A stretch of DNA of 64,000 bases, taken from Glycine soja. Its lineage: Eukaryota > Streptophyta > Magnoliopsida > Fabales > Fabaceae. This document shows positions 42,986-51,957 of the stretch, piece after piece; within the stretch, counting starts at the first letter, position 1; every line of letters starts with the position of its first letter. The DNA lies in the NCBI RefSeq assembly GCF_004193775.1, contig NC_041002.1:9522485-9586484 (forward strand), in the 5' to 3' direction. The notes below the pieces were generated by a model, which ran no database searches, had not been told where the DNA came from, and saw only the letters and a list, made by a program, of their open reading frames with translations. The position numbers and the translations under genes are program-made.

Positions 42986-43880
42986 CTACGATAAAAAAAA
43001 AAAAAGAACCATCAGTTTATTAGACTAGAAGTTTATCTAAATTAAAACCAAAATTAAAAACTGAAATTGGCAACGTGCGTTTAGCGAGACACAGCTCGCT
43101 TAGCGCGCCTTAGGAAAAACAACACACCGGCTTAGTGCAACAGGTCGCGCTTAGCCAGTGATAACAAAATTTTTTTTTTTGCATAATTGGCTTAGCGAGA
43201 TAAACACTCGCTTAGCCTTATGCATGCCGCAACGAATAGCGCTTGGCCCATGGGAGGCGGTGCTTAGCGCGAGCAACACTTCCAAAATATGACTAAGTTA
43301 TATGGGCTTAGCGACTAGGCTCGCTTAGCCAAACCACTTCCACAACAAATAACGCTTAGCTGGGACTGGTGCGGCTTTGCGCGAGGTAGTCAACAAAAAA
43401 TATCTGTCAAAGGTACCTGGGCTTAGCGAGAAAGCACTCGCTTAGCTACAAGTATGTCATTAATGACGTGTACAATGGCTTAGCGCACACGGCGGTCGCT
43501 CAGCCATGATGTTAATAAGGAAGATAAACATTCAACAAAATGGATGAACTAGCTTAGCGCATGCATGTTGGCTAAGCGAGTTCGTCTGGAAATGTATACA
43601 TTCAAGGCTTAATTAATGAACTCGCTTAGCGCATTAGACGCGCTTAGCGAGTTCATCACGTTTTCCAGGAAAAATGCAGACGAAGAAGTCTTTCGACTTC
43701 CTCTTGTAGGCCTCTAATAGGCCCTTATCAAACATGCAACACAGTCAACATTATCTACCACTTACAACTCCTAACAAAGTCCTAATTTTTATCTATTCTA
43801 CTTACAATCTAACCCTAAAAATTAAATTGCTATCCTAAAGTATCAATAATAGAAAAGAATAAGGGAAGTTAGAAACTTAC
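42986..43880 (-). other. Predicted intron in the leader of the G3 extra gene, GCTTAGCG-rich
   Basis: On the minus strand a GTAAGTTTCT donor at 43880 and a polypyrimidine tract with acceptor ATCGTAG ending at 42986, just before the ATG. The interval holds about a dozen copies of the GCTTAGCG / CGCTAAGC motif (43075-43660). This would make the upstream 43881 to about 44000 a non-coding first exon. Predicted from splice-site sequence only. Confidence 0.5.
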
Positions 43881-44029
43881 ATGAATCGCAGATGCTCAGT
43901 GAAGATTTGATGAAGGATGCAAGATTGAGGTCGAGGATGCAATGTGCAATTTTTAGAGGAGAGAGGTTGCAGAAAAAGCTTTTCAAATTTTTGGGATAAG
44001 TGTAAGTGTAACTGCTATTGCACTTCACT

Positions 44030-44470
44030 TATCCATTTTCGACCAACTCGCTTAGCGAGTCAACCCGCTAAACGAGAAAGAGACGTTTGGCTTTCCGCCT
44101 CCTCTCTTGGCGGGCCAACATGGGGCCCATTTAAAATTCAAATTATTATATTGTTTATTTATTTTTTTGAACTGCGCTTAGCCCAAAGATGTGCACTAGC
44201 GAGTTGTGAAGATAAGAAATCATGCAACTCTCGCTAAGTCGGGCTCAATGTCGGCTTAGCGAATATAATGCATCCTATATGCAGGAGGGGCACGCGCTTA
44301 ACGAGTGAGTGCCAGCTTAGCGCTATACATGCCGCAATGAATTGGGCTTAGCATGGATACACTGCGCTTAGCCAGTGAACACGATGCGCTTAGCAAGCGG
44401 GCTCTCGCTTAGCTCAATCTAGATTGAATTGAATTGGGCTTAGCTCACCTATGGCAGGCTTAGCGAGCCA
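44030..44470. promoter_or_regulatory. GCTTAGCG motif cluster between gag-protease and extra ORF, G3
   Basis: Repeated CTCGCTTAGCGAG, GCGCTTAGCC and related forms, in the position where pol is missing and upstream of the predicted first exon. The same motif fills the U3 part of the G3 LTR (48000-48220). Confidence 0.6.
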
Positions 44471-46915
44471 ATCAAGACCTCTTGTTCAACCTCCCTTACC
44501 CGCAAGCAAACATTTTGTTCTAGCACAGGCTTGTCTTTTACAAATAAATCAAAATCAATTCTTTGATCTTCAAAGGCCATTTCCAGTTTCTTTCTTCCCA
44601 TGTCAACTACACAGCTTGCAGTTAACATAAATGGCCTTCTCAAGATTAAGGGAATGTCATTATCTTCATAGGTATCCATTACAACAAAGTCTGCTGGGAA
44701 GATAAAATGTTTTACTCTGACCAAAACATCTTCAATTACTCCATATGGTCTGGTAATGGAGTGGTCAACCAACTGTAAAGTCATTCTAGTGGGCATGATT
44801 TTCAACTCTCCCAGTCTTCTGCACATGGAGAGTGGCATCAGATTGATACTGGCTCCCAAGTCAATGAGAACTTTTCCCACTGTAACTTCACCTATTCAGC
44901 AAGGAATGGTCAAACTCCCAGAGTCTTTGTGCTTTGGTGGAAGAATTTTCTGAATCATAGCACTGCAATTACCCTCCACAACTATATTTTCCTGGTGAAT
45001 GTACTTGTGCTTCCTTGTCAACATGTCTTTTAAAAACTTTGAGTAAAGTGGCATTTGTTGCAAAGCTTCTCCAAATGGCATAGTTATTTCCAGTTTCCTT
45101 AAAATATCTAGGAATCTCGCCAGGTGGCGTTCCTTATCTTTCTTGGAAGGTACCAAAGGGTATGACACTTCTTTTCCCTCATTTAAAGCTATTTCTTTAC
45201 TCTTTTATCTTGTTTTTTCACTCTTACTCTTTTCTTTTTTATTTTTTTCAACTTTTTCTTTTTGTTTTCCTCCTTCTATTTCTTTTTCATTGTCTTTTAT
45301 TTCATCCCTTCCAACAATTATTGGTTTTTCTCTCCACTGACTCCTCTCATCTCTTACCTCATTCTTATTTATATCAGTAGTGTCCTTCAAAGCAACAACA
45401 TCCTCATCCTCAGCCGCCACAAGCTTCCTGCTTCTTGTCATAACAGCTTTGCACTCTTCTTTGGGATTTTTCTCGGTATTTTCTCCAAAGCTGCAGGATG
45501 ACTTCTCAGCTAACTGTTTGGCCAGTTGAGCCACCTGGATCTCAAGGTTTTTCAGAGCTGACTCAGTACTCTTATGGTTGGACATGGTCACTTGCATAAA
45601 TTGAGCTAGTGTCTCCTCTAGTTTGGTGGTCCTCTGGAAAATATTTGGCCCTTGTTGAGGTGGTTTGTTGGAAGGTCCACCCTGGTCCTTATTAAATTGA
45701 TTGTGATGGTGTGATCTCCATTGCCCTTGCTGATTATAAAATCCTCCTTGGTTGTATCCTTGTCTCTGTTGATTTCCCATGAACTTTCTGAGTGTGTTCT
45801 TCAATGGGAATGCAATGACCTAATTCATGAGCCTCACCATAAATGGTACAACCTGTAACCTGCAAAATAGAAGAATGTGAAGGTTGACCAGTAGACAGTT
45901 TAGTTGGCAACTTACCAAGTGTTTCTGTTAAGATCTCAAGTTGCTTAGAAAGCAACTTATTTTGTGCCAACAAAGCATCTTGTGATGATAACTCCAACAA
46001 GCTTTTCTTGGTGGGTTGATGTACTCTATCTCGTAGAATGGCATGATCACTGGCAGACATATTCTCAATTAATTCAGTTGCCTCTTCAGGGATTTTCAAC
46101 TTTATCTTCCCTCCTACTGAAGCATCTAACAACTACTTGGTTTGCGGTCTCAGCCTATCTATAAACATGTTCAATTGAATTGGCTCAGAGAATCCATGTG
46201 TGCGAGTCTTTCTTAACAAACCCCAAAACCTCTCCAATGCTTCACTCAAGGACTCATTAGGGAACTGGTGAAATGATGAAATAGCGGTTTTCCCTTCTGC
46301 AGTCTTTGACTCGGGGAAGTATTTCTTCAGAAATTTCTCAACAACTTCCTCCCATGTCTTCAAGCTGTTACCTTTGAATGAATAGAGCCACTTCTTGGCT
46401 TCTCCTGCCAAAGAAAATGAAAATAAATTGAGCCTGATGGTATCATCTAGCACTTCTACAATCTTCACAGTGTTACAAATCTCTATGTATATTTCTAAGT
46501 GTTCATAGGGATCCTCGTTTGGTAATCCATGAAATAGGTTCCCATGTATCAGATGAATTAAAGAATGAGGGTAGTTTATATTATGTGCTTGGACTTCTGG
46601 CCTTGCAATACTTGTAAAGAATTGTGGCACTAAACTACTGGAATAATCCTCAAGGGTAACCCTGTGTTGATGTTCATCAGCCATGACAGAGGCTTCTGGT
46701 AAATATGTAGTGGATTCCCTTGATGACGGTGAATAAGACGATGTAAAGTCAGAGGATTGAGCTTCTTCTTCTAGAATGAAAGCTACTGTCCTGTCTTGCA
46801 ACAATTTCCTTCTCCTTTTGGCTCTATTCCTTCTTAACGTGGCTTCAATTTCCAAGTCCAGAGGAACTAAATTACCTGTAGGAGATCTATGCATACAAAA
46901 CACTGACATAAACAA
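44449..46915 (-). pseudogene. gag-pro: G3 gag-protease
   Basis: From 46915: an N-terminal region with basic RAKRRRKLL, then the Athila-like gag core (HGLPNEDPYEHLEIYIEIC, LFSFSLAGEAKKWLYS, FLKKYFPESK, GFSEPIQLNMFIDRL), a stop at 46132, then LLDASVGGKIK and the zinc-knuckle region CTIYGEAHELGHC, in which a Cys is Tyr. A frameshift near 45800 leads to a Gln/Asn-rich stretch, a long Lys/Glu-rich linker (to 45205), and MPFGEALQQMPLYSKFLKDML. The aspartic protease follows (VLIDLGASINLMP near 44860, PLILRRPFML). It ends at 44449, where it runs into GCTTAGCG-rich sequence; reverse transcriptase does not follow. Three or four stops and one frameshift were noted. Confidence 0.88.
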
Positions 46916-47031
46916 CGGTTATCCAATTCAAGAAGAAAACAACTATAAACAAAACAAGTATTCACAAGTAATAAAAGAATAAAAAATAGACACTTAAAGA
47001 ATTGAACTAAACTTCCCAAATAGAAAGAAGT

Positions 47032-47049
47032 TCCCCGGCAACGGCGCCA
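47032..47049 (-). other. G3 primer-binding site (tRNA-Asp)
   Basis: The plus strand reads TCCCCGGCAACGGCGCCA, the 3' end of plant tRNA-Asp, so the minus-strand element RNA pairs over all 18 bases. Confidence 0.9.
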
Positions 47050-47745
47050 TAAACTTGTTTGACGGCCAGCAAGTGCACCGGATCGCGCAAGTAGTATAAA
47101 ACGTTAAGTGAATACCGAGTATCGAACTCTCGGGGAACTTGTTTTACTTGGTAAAGCTATGGTTCAGTAAATAGGTGTCTTGTGATAAAAGGTTGGTGTG
47201 TTGTATGGACAAGTATGTAAAATAAACTATTCAAAAGCAAGTAGAGGTGAGTAGTGGTGTGTAAAGACAGATAGACAACTTGTTGGTCTTCCTATAGGGT
47301 AGACTGATGTTATTAAGGATGTTCTCTACCTAACAATGTTTATGTGTTCTATGTTGTCTCCTGGACTACTAAACCCCGATGTCTCATGCATGTTTAGCCT
47401 AATCCTAATCAAGCGTTGTCCTAAGATATCTCTTGTTGGACTAAACTTAACCAGAACCGCATTAAGACATAACATACCAAAAACTAAGTTATCGTACCCC
47501 GATGTCTCGTGAAAGTACGATAAGCTAGCCTCGTCCTATCAAGTTCTAAGGATCAAACCATTTCCCAATGTGAGTGACCCTAACTAAGCATGCAGTTACA
47601 TGATGAAGGCAAAGGCACACTAGAATTGAGTACTGATAGCACAATGAACACATAAAACATCATTAGATAAATATGAAAGTATTTACATCAAGTACCCCAT
47701 AGAAAGAACCAACTGAGGATTTAGCTCTCCATAGCAGGAAAGCTT

Positions 47746-47753
47746 CTTTTATA
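47746..47753 (-). promoter_or_regulatory. TATA box in G3 5' LTR
   Basis: TATAAAAG, about 680 bases into the LTR in element sense and 250-470 bases downstream of the GCTTAGCG cluster. Confidence 0.65.
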
Positions 47754-47999
47754 ACAATGAAAAGAGAAAATGAAAGACTGAAGAAGTACAAGTAGTGGGG
47801 ATGTCTCCTCCACCTCTAGAAATCTCACAATCACTCTAGATCTCATCCAAAGCTCCACAAGATGGCTTCCTCGTCAAGCTCAGCTATCTCTCAGTCTCTT
47901 CACAGCCAAAACCAAAAGCTATCTCTCTAAAATGCTCACCCTCTTTTCAGAAATCATGATTTCAGCTTAAGTAGGCAATCTTGTCGGTGGATGCACGCT

Positions 48000-48220
48000 T
48001 AGCGGAAGATGAGCTCGCTTAGCGCATGTAAGTGACTTCTGACTTAGCGCTAGTTACGCTCGCTCAGCCTGAAGGTGAAGATGGTGTGCTTAGCGAGTTG
48101 GCTTTCGCTCAGCGCCTCTATATAGCTCATCCTTCTTCCAGAATTGTCCATGCGCTTAGCCATCAGATGAGGCGCTTAGCGGATGATGCGCTTAGCCAGA
48201 AGATGAGAGGCTGAGCGAGT
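48000..48220. promoter_or_regulatory. GCTTAGCG motif cluster in G3 U3
   Basis: About nine copies of GCTTAGCG/GCTCAGCG/GCTTAGCC variants within 220 bases. Confidence 0.7.
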
Positions 48221-48434
48221 TCATGAAATCTGCACTTCACCAATATTGCCTATTTTACCTAAAATTGAAGTGGAATGATTATTAAATACACAAAATTGGG
48301 ATACTAAAGTATCTATTACCTAAATTATCAAAAAGTAATTACAATACTACCAAAAACAACTATACATGGGAGCAGTTGTATACAATTTACAACAGTTTTT
48401 TTACACAAAAGTTAGTCGTATTGACTGACTAACA

Positions 48435-48439
48435 ACATG
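48435..48439. repeat. Target-site duplication of G3 (right)
   Basis: ACATG, identical to 35050-35054. Confidence 0.93.
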
Positions 48440-48971
48440 TTGGTCAACTATGCAAAGTTGTGAATACTGTGATAATTCACCATCATCTTTACTTCTGGTC
48501 AGAGGCCATTGACAAATTTCACACATTTGGACCTCTCCCCAGCTTCCCCCTGATAATGAGGAAAATACCTTACAAGGTTCTCAAACCTCGCTGCATACTC
48601 TGCCACTGTCATACTTCCCTGTTTTAGCTCGAGGAACTCCATCTACTTCCTATTCTTCCCATGGGACAATAGCACCACCTGCTCCCTCTAGACATGGGCA
48701 AGTGTTCTCCCACCAGTACTCTACCTCATCTGCTAGCATGTGAGTAGCAAACAACACCTTTTGCTGGTCCTAACACTCCGTCACCAGAAAGATCTTCTCA
48801 ATCTCCCTCAGGATCATAACCCCCTTTGAAGGTAGGTGGGTTGTTCCTCTGAAAGCAATCTAACCCATGGTACATAGCTGCTCCTCCACCGCCTCCCTGA
48901 TTGGCCATAACTTGTGCCAAGTTGTTCAAGGCCTCAGTAAGAAGTCGTTCTCACTCATTTCTTGCAGCCAT
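48440..48971 (-). pseudogene. gag: G2 gag, N-terminal part
   Basis: The ATG at 48971-48969 begins MAARNE, then a Gly-rich stretch after NNLAQVMANQ, and NPPTFKGGYDPEG, the usual start of chromovirus gag. The core follows in two frames: LADEVEYWWENTC, then MEFLELKQGSMTVAEYAARF and FENLVRYFPHYQGEAGERS. It reaches FAQLTNM at the G3 insertion point and continues at 35054. Stops occur near the beginning (codon 7) and in two further places, and at least two frameshifts are present. Confidence 0.85.
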
Positions 48972-49130
48972 TACTTCCTATGTCACGCAAGAAACAAAAC
49001 TATGAAAAGGAAGAGAAAAAAATGTACCAACACAATAGAGTACACTTTTAATCAAACAAAACAAACACAACACATCAAAGTACACAAGGAAACACAGAAA
49101 TCTCATAACACACATGGCTGAAAGGTTCGA

Positions 49131-49145
49131 CCTGCTTTAATACCA
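49131..49145 (-). other. G2 primer-binding site
   Basis: Minus-strand TGGTATTAAAGCAGG, two mismatches to the initiator-Met site, five bases from the LTR end. Confidence 0.8.
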
Positions 49146-49150
49146 CTAAA

Positions 49151-50789
49151 TGTGACACCCTTTACCCTCACAAATAACGAATAAAAGGAAATAAAATCAT
49201 GCGGATTTTTTTTTTTCTAAAAACACATTGACTTTAAATCAATTCAAAAGGATAAAAGATTCACATCCACTTAGTGAAAACATAGTAGAAATTGTTCGAA
49301 TAAAAAAAAAGGTTATCCCGGCTCAAAACAAGGTCGTCCGTTTTGAATAACAAAAAACTAAAATAGAAAATATAATGCAATCATATCATTCACGGAAATT
49401 ATAACATGCGAAGTACAATCCTATGCCCCAATGTCACACTTATCAGAGCATATCCCTATCACGGACTAAGTCTCTCCATCTCTAGCGTGGAACTCATCAT
49501 GCGATGGCTCACCTAAACAAAATGGCAATCAGCCCAAACACAAACACACATCGGGAATGAGTTATCACATTCATATATAATAAAACATTAGAGCATGTAA
49601 AACATATAATACTCAAAGCTGAATTTATATAAATAACATCACTTCACAAAATCACACACATTATTCACGTCCATTCAAGTTCACACACTCCAGAAAATAA
49701 CATCAAACCATAATTGTTAACTCAATGAAAGTCAGATACATGCGTTATGCAACAAATACTCTAGACTCAAGCCTACATGCAATGTGGTACATTTTTAAGT
49801 GAAAAACCTCGTCGGGCATCTAGGAGTACATGACAAGACACACCACACAATGGGTATGTCAGATCACTCTCACTAAGTAAAATCATAGGGAGACCAGTCA
49901 GGATCACGCTGTTTTGCGAGAATGCTCCAACCATGTGGGATCGACATAGGCTTAAAGAAACACTCAAACCGGGTGACCCCCAAGGCCTACACTCCGAAGA
50001 GTCCGTTAGGGCCTCTCCCTCCTGATTCAGGTCCAACCCAGACAAAAAACATTTGAACACACAGACTCTACCTATGAATTATGCAATGCACGCACCTACT
50101 CAATTGTTTTCAAAATCCCAATTATTTTTTTTAAATTATTTTAACTCATCGCGCCTCAAGTGATTAAACTTGTCGGGTTCCCACAATGCATCCTATCACA
50201 ACTTATCGCGCATTAACTCGTCACCCTTAAAGGGTCTTACAGTTGTGTGATTACATAATCCATTGCTCACAACTCAATACATACAACATCTCAACAATCA
50301 TGTAATTCACAATCCATTACGTACCAAATGATTATCACTTACACACAATCTCAATCACAATTTCATAATAAAATAATTTATCGCATCCCATGCATCCTAC
50401 ACATATCATTCAATAGTAACATTTACTTGACGCAACAAAACAAAACAAAAAAAAATATAAATTAAATTGAAATATATTAATTCAACAAAATAATAAAAAA
50501 AAACTTCTACAACAATTAATTTATAAAGTAACAAAAATAATCACTATGAAACAATAATTTCTATAACCTTATTTTATTTATTCCTATTCTTATTATTATT
50601 ATTATTATTATTACACATCACAATGAAGATGCATACTTGAAATACACTAAGACAAAAATAAACACAGTACCAAACCATTTTGTATACTTCCAAATGTTTC
50701 TTAATGCTCCAATATATATGTTAAACTACTATAGGAAATCTCAAAAACAGTGCCACGAGGAATCACATACAGGGCACTTTCACCAAAAA

Positions 50790-50884
<95 letters not shown>

Positions 50885-51554
50885 ATTAAAGCTTCACTAC
50901 TGCACAATCATTTATGAATTAATATTTCCAATTATTAACATACATTATTGCACCTTGAAAGAATGTTCACCTACCACAATCCGTTTATCAATTCAATATT
51001 AAAAATTCATTAACATATTAAACATACATACTGCACCTTAACGTACCAGTACTTTTTTCTTTACCCACTGCAATTCTTTTTAGGCCATTAAACATTTGGA
51101 AATCAACTCTTATATCCATATTCACACAGTTAATTATTATAACCAAAGGACATAGGGGTGCGATGCTGCTTAATGCCAAACTTAAAAAGTCCAGGCCATA
51201 AGAATCATTCATACAAAAAAAAAAAAATCCATTTGAGGTTTGGTCATTCACGTTAGGGGATCGTATATAAAAAGGAATTAACGCGTATATTATACAATTC
51301 AAAATTTGAAATCAAAGTTGGAAACATGTAAATGATTCACGTAAAATTCAAAGCTGGAAACATATAAAAAAAACAAATCTTACACGAGTAAAATTCGGTC
51401 AAAATGACAAGCGAAACAATTTAAAAAAAAAATAGAACTTAATTTTAGAGAAGAAAAAAAAGAAAAAGAAACAACCCAAAATAACCCAGAATTGATCCTC
51501 TAAGGATCCCTATACATACTTCTTCTAATCCCCAAGTGTGAGTAACTCATCCCT
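49151..51554 (-). repeat. G2 5' LTR, truncated
   Basis: Collinear with 14932-17214. Differences include an extra 50 or so bases near 50310-50365 and a long TA array. Similarity ends abruptly at about 51554, where CACTA sequence starts; the outer 251 bases present in the other LTR are missing. Confidence 0.9.
50796..50879. repeat. (TA)n microsatellite in G2 5' LTR
   Basis: About 84 bases of TA, where the other LTR has a short TGTGTG-TATATA stretch (16518-16550). It expanded after insertion. Confidence 0.95.
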
Positions 51555-51859
51555 ACACATGATCCCTTAATTATGTTAAATTCAATGTGTGTGTTTTCAA
51601 GTGTAAGTGGGTTGATAGAAATATGGGTGTCTGAACCAATGATTTTGGATTTACTTTGGTAGATCTAAAGAAGCTAGCTTATCATAATGAGTCTTTCATC
51701 ATGGCAAAACAAGCTAAACTGGTGTTTTATGTTCAAGATCCTTGTGATGAAAGGTGGTCAATGGTTCTACACGGAAAAACCATTGGTCTTAATCTTGAAG
51801 ATGATGATTCAACCCTTGATACTTGTCTCACTCTTTTCTCCACACAAATGATAATATAA
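51555..51859 (+). pseudogene. CACTA TNP2 transposase, C-terminal end
   Basis: After G2 the transposase resumes with NYVKFNVCVFKCKWVDRNMG (near 51570-51630), a stop that looks like CGA-to-TGA, then FGFTLVDLKKLAYHNESF, FIMAKQAKLVFYVQDPCDE and RWSMVLHGK, the conserved end domain of TNP2. A TAA at 51857 closes it. Compared with the usual family, about 60-70 residues between RSWQRY (before 14932) and NYVKF are absent, lost with the LTR tip. Confidence 0.85.
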
Positions 51860-51957
51860 TGCAATCTTTTTTATATTTACTTGTTTCCACATTTACAATT
51901 ACATAACTTACTATACTTTTGAGTTGAGTTTAATTAATGTTGTTTTTTAATAGGCAC

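Larger units (their letters stand above)
35055..48434 (-). mobile_element. G3: non-autonomous Athila-like gypsy element with gag-protease and an extra ORF
   Basis: A minus-strand element of 13.4 kb including the C4 insertion. It has LTRs at 35055-36183 and 47056-48434, with inverted ends TGTTTGACGGC and GACTGACTAACA, and perfect TSD ACATG inside G2 gag. It has an exact 18-base tRNA-Asp primer-binding site (47032-47049) and gag-protease (44449-46915). It lacks reverse transcriptase, RNase H and integrase entirely. In their place are a GCTTAGCG-rich region and a second gene (42985-37502, split by C4) related to plant transposon-protein ORFs. Confidence 0.92.
47056..48434 (-). repeat. G3 5' LTR (1379 bp)
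   Basis: TGTTTGACGGC to GACTGACTAACA, followed by ACATG. TATA box TATAAAAG on the minus strand at 47753-47746. The GCTTAGCG cluster lies at 48000-48220, upstream of it in element sense. Confidence 0.92.
14932..51554 (-). mobile_element. G2: Ty3/gypsy chromovirus inserted in the CACTA transposase gene
   Basis: A minus-strand element with a complete 3' LTR (14932-17465), pol (31334-34290 plus a tail at 17478-17518), gag-protease (34300-35054 and 48440-48971), a primer-binding site (49131-49145) and a truncated 5' LTR (49151-51554). A chromodomain at the integrase C-terminus and the closing FRGRNFF motif place it among chromoviruses of the Tekay/Del kind. It hosts C2 (inside the end of pol) and G3 (inside gag). 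The right LTR lacks its outer 251 bases, so no TSD can be shown. It decayed through point mutations. Confidence 0.88.

Noticed and set aside
50637..51002. 121-codon open frame over the TA array
   Set aside because: Alternating Ile-Tyr from a (TA)n microsatellite.
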